Translations under genes and position numbers: made by a program
Assembly (NCBI GenBank): GCA_030620095.1
Contig: JAUTXW010003840.1
Span: 310,001-374,000, forward strand
Direction: 5' to 3'
DNA: 64,000 nucleotides
Origin: Kuschelorhynchus macadamiae
Taxonomy: Eukaryota; Arthropoda; Insecta; Coleoptera; Curculionidae
Part shown: piece by piece, positions 21,426-33,385 of the stretch
How the letters are laid out: the number at the start of each line of letters is the position of its first letter
How positions within the stretch are numbered: the first letter of the stretch is position 1
Notes under the pieces: model-generated
The model's input: only the letters and a program-made list of their open reading frames with translations
Databases searched by the model: none
What the model was told of the DNA's origin: nothing

Positions 21426-21954
21426 GGAACATTATAAAAATAATTGTAAATAGTGTAAATTTATTTGAAGAAATGATATCCTCAGTAAAAAGCTGGAACA
21501 TGCGACATGCTAAAAAAGAAAGAAATATAAAATAAAAATTACAACAATTTTATTAATTCATAGGAGATTATATAATTTTCCCCTATACAAAAATTGAATT
21601 GTTAGAAACTACAACTTTGAAGAGAAAATTTTACGAATCCTATAGAGACTAAATGTTGTAATTAACGACATTAAACTAGATCAGCTTTTATACTAGAAAA
21701 AGAAATATTACATCAAATGTAAACTCTAATTTACAAACTAAAAGTAGATAGATATACATGGAAATAATGATTTTAGTCAAAAGATTTTTCTTTGAACAGT
21801 CATTTTCTATGCCATTAAATAAACAAAATGAATATAGAGTACAATTTTAACGATTTTCTTATAGTTTCAGAGACATAGTACAAAAAGGTGGAAACTTGTA
21901 CTTTTTAAGCTTATTTAACAGTTTTTTTGTCTAAATTCATCGGAGCATTTATAG
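21426..21954 (+). other. AT-rich intron
   Basis: Nothing recognised. Confidence 0.5.
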
Positions 21955-22560
21955 ATCGTCTTAATTCATACCTAAATTAACCCACTGAACCATAAATCTC
22001 TCTATTCCTGGCTGTGTAATGTTTAGTTTATTTTCTGTGTCGCCGAGAACTGACCTAATAATGTTAACTCGGGATGAAAAAAATACAGAAAATAATATAT
22101 TCGACTCGACATCAAATCCCGACGTTCGCAACATGCCCATCCCCCCAATCATTTCAACCGAATCTCGAATTTCAAATAAATATCGTCGTACATCTCCAAT
22201 TCTCCTCAAAAATAAGCTTAACAGCACCCCCATCAACTCTAACGGCATCTCTATCTGTGATGACGTCATCATCCGTTCCAATTTCGTCTCGTTTCAAAGA
22301 CCCAAAGGCATTCGCGAGGATTCTGATGCTTCCGGAGCAATTCGAGAGTTGTCGGGTTGCGAAATCGACCGGCACATACGAACTCAGCAGCTGAGCGGTA
22401 GCCGGGCCGTATGGGTGGGGCCGAAATCGATGCTGGCCGTTGCCAGGCGACGAGGAGAGAACGAGATCAAAGCGGGCGAGGAGTTCTCGGGTGTAGTTCG
22501 TCCGATTCTCATTTGTTTCGGCAGGTTTTGCGCATTGGGGGCAATTTTTTTTGCGTAGAG
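21955..22560. other. GC-rich unique block, candidate conserved noncoding element 1
   Basis: This segment becomes strongly GC- and CpG-rich from about 22120 to 22560 (cggcacatacgaactcagca, ccgggccgtatgggtggggc). It is open in several frames on both strands, which is an effect of composition, and no frame has a recognisable domain. Its first 150 bp resemble 25830-26000 (acctaaat-aac, ataaa-ctctctat, gagaactg-cctaat). It is a candidate regulatory element or CpG-rich relic. Confidence 0.45.
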
Positions 22561-23984
22561 GGAGTTGCGTGCTCCCTTTTTTGGTAATTTACGGAGGTCA
22601 CTTTGTATAAAGGTGTTTGTAATTCCTCATGAAATTTTAAAATGAACAAAATCTCATTACTCATCTGAAAAAGCTTAGAGGCGACAACGTTGACATAATA
22701 CACTGTCTTCATTTGACCCGAAACATTATCTTTGAATGGAATTAATTTCCTGTCTTTCGTACGCGTTGATACTGACACAAAGTTCCATTGCGGCTCAGTC
22801 TGGACAATTTTTTCCAACAAACTATTACAGTTAAGTCTGTGTTTTGTCAAGGCTCATTGTAAATAAACATATCCAATTTTTATGAACATTTTCTGATATA
22901 CACTAATATCCAATAAAATAAGAATTTTTTCTCAAAAATATAAGCTATATAAGGCTTCTTTACTTAAGATGACTTGTTCATTTACTATGCCTTTCTAGGG
23001 TATTACCAAAGAACTAACCTATAATAAACCTTCCTTTATATGAGGATAAGATAGAACAATCTTTTTCCACTTCGTAGTATACACTTTTCAAACAGCTGCC
23101 AGTAAATCTTTATTCTACTAAGAAAATTGAAACTCTTCTAATCTTTTCCTAACCACTTTTAAGCCATTTCTCAGAAGCATAAAATATTATATATTTAGAA
23201 ACAGAGAGTTTTATAGATTTAAATTCCTCCTAAGGATTGGCATTTTTTTTTTATTTCTGTTTCACAAAGTTGGGAATGGTAACTATCTCCAATCAGTTTC
23301 AATTGTAAACTAAATGGTAATTCTAAAGCTACGGGTATACTAGTCGTGTGCGGCAAGTCGTAAAGTATTCGCCTTCGTGAAGTTTTAGAAGGTCAATTTG
23401 GAATATCGATGCTAGGGTTACTGTAAATGCTTTTATAAACTTTAGTTTTCGCTAGTTCTGCTCTCTATTCAAAATTTTAGCCCCCGACCATTGGATCCGG
23501 TGTTGGTTTAACTGGATTATGTCTAAAGGTCTTTCTGTTTTGAGCATGATTAAAAGTGCTCTTTGAGACTTACACTATGAGGGTGTTTTGTCTTCTCCAA
23601 TGTATGAGTCACCACATTCACGCTGGTTTTGACAAATGCATTCTTTTTTCTTATCGTTGTATTCTGGCTTGGTATTTGCCAGAAGGTTTCTTAACATATT
23701 TCCCGATTTAAAAGCAGTTTTGATATGTTTAAACCCATAGGCATTCTCCGAATCTTTTCAGATGTTCCCTTAATATAGGGTGCTGCGAGAAATGGTGATG
23801 ATGATAATTTTGTAATTTTAATATTGCATTACTTATTAATCTTTCAGAGTAGCCATTCCGTAATAGATCTTTTTTGGTCAATTTCTGCCTTAAGATCTAT
23901 CGTATTAATACACGAGTGCACTTTCTTGCAATATTCCATTCCATGATAATTCTGTCCTCCTGGGAATGATTAAAGAAGCTTGCT
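22561..23984 (+). other. AT-rich intron
   Basis: No gene recognised. A 113-codon - strand frame at 22509-22850 has no known domain. The 3' part (from about 23850) may be the eroded start of the LINE that follows. Confidence 0.45.
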
Positions 23985-25291
23985 GTACTCACTGGTGTCA
24001 CATGATTAATAACTCTTTCAAGAATGGGATTTTTCCGAATGACCTGATGTGGCTATGTGCACCAGATTACTGCTTTTCTTTCACAGTAATTCACAGCACG
24101 GATATCTGAAAAGCAGGTCAGTGAAAACGGAGACTTTGTATGACTTGTGGATCGCATAGTTGGATGTATGTATGGGAGAGGTTTGTCTATAGGCTTATTT
24201 CTGAACTTTTGTCTAAGGCATTCGACAGACTTGACCATACAATATTGCTTCAGAAGCTTGATCGTTATAGTGTTCGGGCTGGGTCTTAGGCTGGATTCCA
24301 TCATATTTCGTCAAAGAGTAGTAGTAGAGAAAAAGGTGGAAAAACATTTTTCGGAGCAGGGGCACATGTTTATGAGGATTCCTCAGAAGAAGTTTAATGG
24401 GACCCTTACTCTTTATTTTTTATGTAAATAACCTAACAACAAAAATACTAACTCCAAAATCCCACCTTCAACTTTGCTGATGACACAAACATTCTTGTCA
24501 TTGGTTTAACGTGGTCGGAGCTTCTCGATCTGTCCAGTGAACAGCTGAATGTGGCCCATGAGTGGTTTTCAAGGAATAGATTAATTGTCAACGAAGACAA
24601 GTCGAACTTCCTGTGTTTTAGAAATAAGCGTAAAACCGGGGAGGTAGATATCGGGGCCCAAAGTGTTGAAGTGTCTAAGAGTGCAAAATTCTTGGGCATT
24701 TTTGTAAATCAATATCTTGACTGGATTGGGGAAGTCTCGAGTGTTTGTGAAACGCTTAACTCAGCTTGCTACTCGATAAGAATAATGTCCAAGTATTTAG
24801 ATCGTAGCAACTTAAGAGTTGTACTTTGAACATATCCATTCTGTGCTTCGGTTCTGTTCTGGGGGGAAGTGTGTCATCTTGTTCCTTAATTGGGTAGAGT
24901 CATGCAGGGGAAAATTCAGGGCACTGCAAATTCTCACTCTTCCAGGATTATACTTAAATGAGTGCTCAGTCTTCCTTTTCAAGAATAGGGACAAATTCTC
25001 TCAACTTGAAATTCGGAATCAGAAAAGAATCCCGCATACGCCTGTATTAAGTTTTCCAATAAGCTGCCAAACCATTTAAAAGTAGAAACTAGATTTAAAG
25101 TGTGTAGTAAAAAGGCTGTGTTAAATATTTTATATAAATTTTGGTCTGTCTTCAAAAAGTTGTAAAATTTATTTTAATTACAATTAGATTTAGGAAATTT
25201 TAAGTCACAATTTTAAAGACACTTGATTCACTTGTATTGCATTTTTTTGTATTGTGCAATTTTTTGAAGAGAGAGATTGATTGATTGATAC
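23985..25291 (+). pseudogene. Jockey/CR1-like non-LTR retrotransposon, broken
   Basis: The + strand encodes parts of a reverse transcriptase: MINNSFKNGIFPNDLM, LSKAFDRLDHTILLQKL (motif A region), NFADDTNILVIGL (the catalytic ADD motif, with the expected two aspartates), then LNVAHEWFSRNRLIVNEDKS and SAKFLGIFVNQYLDW. The C-terminal part reads YFEHIHSVLRF and RALQILTLPGLYLNECSVFL. Several frameshifts separate the pieces. The element ends with (attg)n at 25275, a LINE-type 3' tail. The 5' end is missing. It is distinct in sequence from the LINE at 10405. Confidence 0.75.
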
Positions 25292-25829
25292 ATGTTGTTA
25301 CAGTTCTGTTGTAAACTGTTCTTATGATGCCCTTTTTGGTTGCTGCAGAATGGTTAGAATGGATGAGCTATTGTCCAGCGTGTGGGTTTTCGGTATACTG
25401 TAGTTCTAATGCCCTCCAATGCTTCGACTTAACTGTATTTATGGGAATACTGTTTTCAGTCGTACTATTAATTTGTGGTAGTTTAAAATTTCCAAATCTA
25501 GCTTTTTTGTTGCACATTTAACGTTCGTGTTAGAACTTTTCGCGTATTTATTTTGTTACCCGTAGTTACCAAAAAACAGAGGTAAAAAAGCAATAAGATC
25601 AATTTTCACTTTTTAATTTGATCACTTGTGATGGTAACTTATCGGTGTAATATTGTGGAAAAAATATGTATTACAACTAGTTTTACTGTCGTTTTCTTTT
25701 TTAATAAATAAAGAAAGGAAATTACGATACAACTATGGCAAGTGTTTGCATGGTTTTCAAGATAATGTATAAAAAATGAAAAATCCTACTATATTACATA
25801 TACTTACACTATAGTGCATTTGAAGATTC
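25292..25829 (+). other. Intron, nothing recognised
   Basis: AT-rich; the short frame at 25324-25521 is not similar to anything I know. Confidence 0.45.
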
Positions 25830-26100
25830 TCGAAATATACACCTAAATAAACCTTATAATCTATAAACCTCTCTATATCTAATTGTGTCACGTTTCATGC
25901 CTCTGAGAACTGGCCTAATGCCCGTTCAGCCGCGAGAGATTGGAACTGTATCTAATCGGTTTCTCTTCATAAAATCGCCGGAACAAAAACCCCCTTACCC
26001 CCTCCTGCGGAACTGTTTCAGCACCCCAACAACTAACACGACACATCCATCGAACGCAGTTCAACGCTTTGACCTCTGACCCAAATTCCAGCGTATGTCA
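25830..26100. other. GC-richer block, candidate conserved noncoding element 2
   Basis: Similar by eye to the start of the block at 21955 (acctaaataaacc, ataaacctctctat, gagaactggcctaatg), then a C-rich stretch (cccccttaccccctcctgcg). No coding evidence. The shared order of words suggests an old duplication. Confidence 0.45.
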
Positions 26101-26429
26101 AAAGTCAACAATGGAAACACCACTTGTCTTGTAGTGCGATGCCGGTACAAGGAAATACTTTTAACTCATAGAGGGAATGTTTTTAGATAATACACCCTCG
26201 TGTATACTTTAAATGTTTTTACTGGAAGTTATAAATATTTTGTGGCCGCTGGGCTATAAGAGTTTCGGGGCTCACGCACCCATTCCTTCCCTCAAAAAAA
26301 TCATAATTGAGAAATATTTTTACAACAGTGAAGTCGAGGACCTCAATTGTTTGCTATATTTTAAGTAAACTGCTGCTCATAATAAATAAAACTAGTTTCT
26401 TTTATGGTAAATTTGATTAAAAATATTTC

Positions 26430-28069
26430 GAGTCATTTTTCACAAAATCGCTAGAACACTGGAAGTGGTGTAAGTGGTTGTCCGAATTTTCTTGTAATAA
26501 TTTCAGCTCCATCCCAGCAACCTCTTAATTTGTAGACCCCCAACTTTTTTTCAAATGGCAAACTAAGTCGTGTGGAAGCTTTATGAGAAGGTCTTCTAAA
26601 ACTGAATTCGATACTAGCAATAAATTAGGGTTCTGCTCATTTCGTTACAGTAAAACGAGTCCACATAAATTTGTTTAATTTTAATTAATATGCCAGATCC
26701 TTAGCACCTGATTCGTCTAATATAGTAAATGCTGAAAGTGATATGCTCCTTCTACTTGACATGCATCGGGTCTGTGGTAAATACTGTCGAACGCAGTTCT
26801 TATACTTTCGGCTGGTAACTTAATAACCCTTCCTTATTCTATCTTTTAGATCCTTAACTCTGTTTGGTCTATTTTTAAATACTCTCTTCTTCAAATACCC
26901 CCCTGGAAAGAAATTCAATGGTATAAATCCGGAGAGTTTGGTGGATATTCAATGGGATTCCATCGGCATATCCATCGATTAAAAAAAATTTCGTCCAAGT
27001 TCTTTCGAATATTTATTCCATAATGCGGTGATGTGCCATCTTGTTGAAGCCGTACCCTTTTATGGGAAATATCTCGTTATTAAACAATACTGCTAATGCA
27101 GATATTAAATCAAATGAGAAACAATCTAAATAACGCTCAGCAGTAAGTTTTTCTTAAAGAAAATATAGTCCTAACTAAAATACGGTTATTTATTATGACA
27201 GTCCACATATTGACTTTTTGGGGATGTTGTGAATGTCTCTCACGTATCCACTGTGGACTTTGATTAGCCCAGAATAGATAATTATGTCTATAGATTATTC
27301 TAGTTAAATATAATGTAAAAATATCTTATTTTCATCACTTCTTTCCATCATTTCTTCACAGTATTGTTATCTCCTATCGTAGTCGTTTTCAAGAAGTTCC
27401 TCTACAACATACACTTTATACGGCTGATACGTCTGGCTATTTATTGATCGCTGTACAGAAGCTGTACTGACATCATCATTTAGCGCTAAGCTATTAGTTG
27501 AAGAATGTGGAATTTTTTGTATTGTTAAGAGTCTGTCTCCACAACCCAACCATATCAAAGTTTCAATACGTTGCGTTGTCTTTCTAAAAGCACTATAATT
27601 CAAGAATGTCTAAGTTCCAAAATACTAACACTTGCTCCCAATTCAATTATCAAACTGAAAGACTAACTGAATTTATTATTTTGTGTGTATAGGTATTTGC
27701 CAAATAACCAACCAAATGGGGGAAAAACTGTCCTAGAATTTCAAGAAATTGGGTATCTTTTTACCTGCATTTTGTATGTCTTATGACATTACACCATAAA
27801 GATCTACTTTGATAGTTCATTTTAATTAAAAACTAACGTGGACTCGTCTTATTGAAATGAAATGAGCAGAGGCCTTATTTATTGCTAGTATCGAATTCAG
27901 TTTTGGAATATCTTCTCATAGAGACTCCACATGACCTAGGTTGCTATTTAAAAAAAAATTTGGGGTAACTACAAATTAAAGGGGTTACAGTGAGCTGAAA
28001 ATATTACAAATAGATGAACAACCATTTAAACCACTCGGCGTGTTCTAGCGTTTTTGTGAAAAATTACTC
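26430..28069 (-). mobile_element. Mariner-like element (family B) with long inverted repeats
   Basis: Inverted repeats of about 260 bp bound this 1640-bp element. Both ends carry gagt-atttttcacaaaa-cgctagaacac, and further in both have ctttaatttgtag and gaattcgatactagcaataa. The same repeats appear at 12421-13010 and 39125-39285. A decayed transposase lies between them on the - strand. Confidence 0.85.
26760..27610 (-). pseudogene. Mariner-like (DUF4817-type) transposase, broken (family B)
   Basis: The 5' part (27603-27367) reads NYSAFRKTTQRIETLIWLG and ends VYVVEELLENDYDRR-stop, followed by QQYCEEMMERSDENKIFLHY. After frameshifts it gives NRHNYLFWANQSPQWIRERH and NMWTVIINNRI, then SALAVLFNNEIF and the C-terminal block near 26950 (LIDGYADGIPLNIHQTL), which should contain WPPRSPDL but has decayed. 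The order matches the DUF4817 family. It is non-functional. Confidence 0.75.
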
Positions 28070-28161
28070 ATACAGACAATTGTTTCATCAACATTGTGCC
28101 TTATGAAAATTCTATTAATTTTTTTCTAAATTCGTTTGTTTTATGTTTAAAGATTTTACAT

Positions 28162-28188
28162 CTGATGAGGCCACAGAGTTGACGAAAC
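28162..28188 (+). ncRNA. Degenerate hammerhead-like core
   Basis: CTGATGA, then ggccacagagttgac, then GAAAC. Stem II pairs poorly. An inverted partner (gtttcatcaac) lies at 28082-28092, giving a small foldback of about 118 bp. Probably a retroelement relic. Confidence 0.35.
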
Positions 28189-28357
28189 AATTTTTTTAAA
28201 TAAAATAAATGAAAAATTCAAACTTCTCTTTTGCTTCTTTGTTAGCATATAAAATGACTTAGGTTATTACTTAACATCATAAATTCGACAGTAAAAAAAA
28301 TTACAAAATTTATATGAGATAATCAAGACGAAATTATTATTTTCGAAACATTTTCAG

Positions 28358-28425
28358 GAGGCCCAGTAGTTGTTGGAGTGACCATGTACGTTTTGAGTAT
28401 AAGTTCCCTCAACGAAGTAAAAATG
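28358..28425 (+). CDS. Rdl: Rdl alternative exon 3, copy 1
   Basis: 68 nt after a ttttcag acceptor. Spliced to the exon at 13270 (phase 1) it encodes G-G-P-V-V-V-G-V-T-M, then YVLSISSLNEVKM, the beta-strand segment before loop D of the ligand-binding domain. Drosophila exon 3b has SSLSEVKM in the same place. It has Gly-Pro where most Rdl sequences have Pro-Pro, and Val where they have Glu or Asp. The donor is ATG|GTACAC, weak at +4 and +5. The length is not a multiple of three, so it can only be used singly with its sister exons. It is the most divergent of the three copies. Confidence 0.85.
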
Positions 28426-30949
28426 GTACACTAACTGTTTCGAAAATTAACAAAATATCAAAATTTGCACAAGGATTTAATTTTATTGGAACAGGCTTTT
28501 TTTAAAACCATAAATTTGCCCTTCAGTTAGCTTCTAGATTAACCTAAGGTGAATCGATAACATTAACCCTTTACATATTAAGCAAATGAAAACTGTAAGT
28601 ACTTTTTATATAATTCTACATGCTCTCCATTAACATGTGAACCACCGTTTTTAAAACCTCAATAATAAAGTTAAAAAATGGGATTTTTCTTAAAAGGATA
28701 TCGAAGTAACTTTATGTTCTCGAGTCTGTAGCTGAACATAAATCAAATGTTATCTGCAGTGTGATAGGTTGATGTGGGTCACCGACAGAAACCTCATTGG
28801 TCTGGCGAACGAGCCGGATGTTTAGCCAACTACAAAATATAGCAGTTGGCCCTGAACAAACAGTGTTGTAGTAAAAAAAAATTCGGGTTTTTAAAAAAAA
28901 TTAAATTAAAGTATTTAAAGTTTTTAACAAAATATCAGAAACTCTGCAGTTTTTTAATAAACTAAAAGGTACACTCTTTCTAAAACAAAAAGAAAATGTG
29001 AGAAAATGCTGTCTTTATCTTAATCTTAACCAACAGAAAACAACAAAATTTTGCTCGGGACTGATTTCTTCATCGATCGATAAGAGGTTGAATATATTGA
29101 GACAAAAAAAATGGAGGTAGTTGCTTTAAACCGTGAAATCATTATTTTGATCTAAAACCGAATATTATTCTTACCTTTTTTGATATTTTTACTAAATGAT
29201 AATCAAAATAAATTATTATTCATATAACTTCTTGAAATTTAACGTAGTACACATTTTAAAAGAGGCCTTTGAGATATCATCGTTGCTGGGATTAATTACG
29301 TATTGTCAAATTGGAATTATTTTTTAACTTTTCGTTTTTTTGCGATATACTGTGTCTTCAGGAATATTCACTACATGATTCGAATACTCGTTACTATGGA
29401 GATGAAGATATGTATAGGAATTAACTTTCAGATGCAATTAAACACGTAACTTTGTTGTAGTTTTCAGAATACCAGATACATTTTGACAAAATTTCAAAGC
29501 TTAGGGTAATTTAGAAGTATACTTGGACGCCTTTTATTTGTTCCAACAGAATTAAATTCTTTTTTAAGTGAAGGTCCCATCACAATTCCACAGTTTAAAT
29601 AATTTGTTTTGCTTTCAAGCAGCTTTAGGCACAAATTGGGCATCTCTGAGAACATTGATCAACCTTATTGTGTTTTGCGTTTAAATAATTTTGCAAAGTT
29701 ATAGAACAGTAAGCCCGATATCTGAACTTAGCAATTTTCCAAACATAACGTCTAAAAATATTTCTATACCTTGAACTTAAAAAATCACAGAACCTAAGAG
29801 GTTCTAATAATTTTTATACACTTCTAAAGACTTATGGTTCGCAATTTTTTTCGCAAGCGGTTTTTTAAAAAATTACTAAGGTGGTTTTTTTAAATATTTT
29901 AGTGTTAAATGGGTTTCCTGAAGGACGTCTGAATGCGGGATTTCCATAATTTTATATAGTGATTTTGGAGTTCAAGACAGGAAACTTTTAAGTGAGATAA
30001 ATACAAGGCCATCCAAAAAACTAGGTTTCTATTAAATTAAATAAATAAAAGCACTGCCTTTTTATGTAGAAACAATTTTTTTAAACGTTAATATATTTTA
30101 CCGTTTTTTTAAAAAATTAAGCGTTATGTAAATAAAAAATATTTGTATTTTTAAACTCTGGCATCTCCTAGGGATACCTTGTATAATGAAAAAAAATTGC
30201 ATAAATGTAAAAGTACAACCTCATCTCTTTAAGGCTACTCTGTATAGCAAAACAAATTATTTTATATATGAAAAAAGAAATAAAACAAATTTAGAAGTGT
30301 TTCTCCATTTTTCAAAACACAAAGTAATTTTTTTAAAATGTATATAATCGAAAAAAAAGTATTCAGAGCAAAGACATCCACAATTTTTCGATATCATGAC
30401 ATTCAGGTAACTTCAAGTACGTCTGATTTTAATTTGACTATTATAGGTTGATCAGTCCTCAAATTATGATTTTGTCACAATATTTAGTGTCAGGGACCGA
30501 CATATAAGGGTGATGTGGGGGGGGAGCGTTTACTCCAATAGTTGGAACTGTGGCCAAAATCTTATTTTATGTTAGAATTATTTGATTTTTCAATAAATTG
30601 TTAAAAATTTTGTTCAAACGCAGACTTAGAACACAAAATATGAATCATAGTAGATACCTACTTTTTTTTAGTTCTCATTTGTGTTTTTTTTACTTTATTA
30701 AAATTAAATCATGGTTCAGTAAATAAGAGATCATTTTTACACTTTTTGCCAAGACAGCGTTGCAATATATTGTATTTTTATTTCCAAGTTTCCGCTTCCA
30801 ATTTTTGATTTTTATTGGGACATCCTATATATTTTTGCATATTTTGATTCGTTGGAACATTCTAAGTACAACCATATGTCATGATATGAAAAACCATTTT
30901 CTATTTAATTTTTATTTTACATTCTAGAGAACTGTGATTTGGCAAAAAA
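28426..30949 (+). other. Rdl intron between alternative exons
   Basis: AT-rich throughout; no coding or repeat structure that I can name. Short A/T homopolymer runs are frequent, and a run of nine G with one interruption occurs near 30520. Confidence 0.5.
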
Positions 30950-31735
30950 AAAAAAGTTGCTGAGAAGACGGAAAGAAAATAAGATTTTTTTTCATCCCCA
31001 TAGCTTTAACCCCTACTTGGGGGGAGAACAACCCCCGAAATTTGAATAAGGGATAGGGGTCGTGACATACCCCTTTTTAAAAGTATCATCGAGTTCTTTG
31101 TGACTCTATAATTTCGCTTTATTATTTTTAACCACAACGAACTGACAGCTTGTTAAAATTTGTTAAAGAGTTGTAGGTCTAGATACAAATTAGACGTTTT
31201 TTACGTTTTTCCGATAAAAATCGAACAACTCTCGAATCCGTCGATTTTTGATTCGAGAGGGAAAAACTTGTGTGCTTTTTTCATCCCCGTAACTTCAACC
31301 CCCTATCTGGGAGAAGTACAACCCCTGATTTTGAAAAGGGTGAGCAAGAAAAGTAAGTAGTATTTTTGTTGGGTATTAACTAGACATTTGTTCCACATTA
31401 CCAATTATTCAATTTTTTAGCTTTTATTCCGTTATCAATGAAAATTATGACGCGAAATTTTAGGGACAGATAGACCTTCAAAATGAAGTATCGTAACATC
31501 CCTCACCCCTATTCAAAATTGTTAAACTCGTGGTTCCCCCGTTAGCTGGTTAAAGTTAAAGAAAAAAGCAAACAAGTTGTTCCCTGTCGAATCTTAAATC
31601 GATAGGTCCGAGATTTTTCACAAAAACGTAAAAAAGGTAAAACACGAACCCTCTCCCCGATTCAAATTTCGGGGGCTGTCCTACCCCAGACTAGGGGGTT
31701 AAAGCTACGTGGATGAAAAAGCTGATAAACAACAA
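30950..31735. repeat. Imperfect inverted repeat with C/G runs
   Basis: Left arm blocks near 31003-31050 (catccccatagctttaaccc ... cccccgaaatttgaat) and 31180-31290 recur in reverse complement at 31495-31715 (attcaaatttcgggggctg ... gggggttaaagctacgtgg). A third same-orientation C-run block lies at 31280-31345. The centre is about 31420. Probably a foldback MITE; no coding. Confidence 0.65.
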
Positions 31736-32746
31736 CAAACTTAGAATGTCATAGAAATTCGAAACAAGTAAGCAATTATAATTTGTTCCTTTAAAAAAAA
31801 AGTTAATAGCAAACATTTGGAAATTAAAAAAGATATGGCAACGCTATTAAAGCATAAAAAAAAATTATATCCTATCTAACCATCAAAATTTTGGCATATT
31901 ATAAGGGTCAACCATTTTTTTTGCGAAATCCGGTATATCTCAGACAGTATAATAATAATACAAAGTATTGGCTTAACAAATTAAAACAAAAACTACTTAG
32001 AATTAATTTCTAACATAATTTTTTTTACCAAATGCTGATAGTTGCACTAAAAATTATCAGTTTGTTGTTAAAACGTCTAGTTTGAGTCATGAATAAATAT
32101 CTTTACAAAGTTTCCATTCAATAAGCTAATCAATTCACAAATTAATGCCTATTTTTTTTTGTTTACCTTGTATGCCTAAACAAAATTGCCTAAAAGCTGC
32201 TTGTCTTGAACCTATAAATCAGATAACTATGTTTTTTTAAAAAATCTGTCTAACCAAATACCCAATATGATTTTCGTCTCGTCGCGCATTGTATTAAACA
32301 TTTGTTTGCTGTTTCAATTGAAATGGTTTTTTATTTGTCATATAACCTAACTGCAATTTCTTAAAATTAAACCTCGATTTAAAAAGCCATAACTTGCAAA
32401 CAAACCATTTTGTTTACCAAGTTAGGGCCATTTAAAGTTTGAGATAAAAAAAAAAGTTGCAAATGTTACTTAAAAAAAAACGGTTAGTTTTGATTTAACA
32501 AAAAATAATTTACGTAATAATTTGTTGAATTCTAAAATTTGATCTACAAATATAAAAAATTAACCCAGACATATTGATGCGAAAACCTCTAAATATAAAA
32601 ATTAAATTTGCTGTTCTAGAACTTTAAAAATATGTGTTGTTGAGAAAAAACTAAGTACACGTTTTTGCTTGTTTTCACTTTATTCAAAACTGCAATTTGT
32701 GTCTATAATGATGGGGCTGTCAAAACGTATTTTCTGTAATTTCCAG
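31736..32746 (+). other. Rdl intron
   Basis: AT-rich; nothing recognised. The tttctgtaatttccag tract at the end is the polypyrimidine tract and acceptor of the next exon. Confidence 0.5.
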
Positions 32747-32814
32747 GCCCGCCCGTTGACGTTGGTGTCACAATGTACGTTCTCTCAATCAGCTCCCTCT
32801 CTGAGGTCCAAATG
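32747..32814 (+). CDS. Rdl: Rdl alternative exon 3, copy 2
   Basis: 68 nt after tttccag. With the phase-1 G of the upstream exon it encodes G-P-P-V-D-V-G-V-T-M, then YVLSISSLSEVQM. It matches the conserved Rdl exon 3 segment almost exactly. The donor is ATG|GTACTT. It differs from copy 3 at 15 of 68 nucleotides but only one amino acid (Leu for Val in SSLSEV), a strong sign of purifying selection after an old duplication. Confidence 0.92.
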
Positions 32815-33290
32815 GTACTTATAATTCAACGACCCCCGAGTTATTTTTAACAGTTATTTTGTGTCAGTTTAAACGTCTTAGATATCCTGGGATCATTTGG
32901 CAAACCAAAAACCTCAACCAGAAGGCTAAATTGTAATCCTGTACCACAGATTAGACGTACCAGATGCAAAACTTCTTAATATAATGTGGGACCTCGTTTT
33001 TCCAATAGGCGGACGCCAATCGACAACACATTCCTTATGGCTCTTTCGACACAGTCTCGGCGGGTATATGGTGAACATTAATACCTTCACATCTATTTTG
33101 ACTGCACAATAGAGTGCTGTGGCGTATTTAAGCGGCAAACTAATAGTATTAAATATAAATAATAACTAAATTTAATATTTTACTCTATCTCGACTTGAAA
33201 TTACTAATACTAACTTTATTATGACTAAAGAATCTTAACCTAATGGCGAGTAAGTTTGGTTTGCTATTTGATTTCCCGGTGTGTTTATTC
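32815..33290 (+). other. Rdl intron, GC-moderate segment
   Basis: No gene. The segment 32930-33130 is richer in GC than the flanks (ccaataggcggacgccaatc) and of unknown nature. Confidence 0.45.
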
Positions 33291-33385
33291 CAGTGGCGTA
33301 GCCAAGGGTAGAGGCCAAATGATCAAATGAAATTTTTATTTGGCATGTCCACCTCCCCCCGTAACTGTTTTTGGTAACGTCACTG
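33291..33385. mobile_element. Short hAT-type MITE
   Basis: Ends cagtggcgtagcca and tggtaacgtcactg are inverted with 11 of 14 matches; the CAGTGGCGTA start is typical of hAT elements. The flanking 8-mers are gtttattc and gtttgttt (6 of 8), consistent with an aged target-site duplication. 95 bp, noncoding. Confidence 0.5.

Noticed and set aside
22019..22558. 179-codon open frame in a GC-rich block
   Set aside because: Long frames are open on both strands at the same place, no domain or splice context is visible, and the openness follows from base composition.
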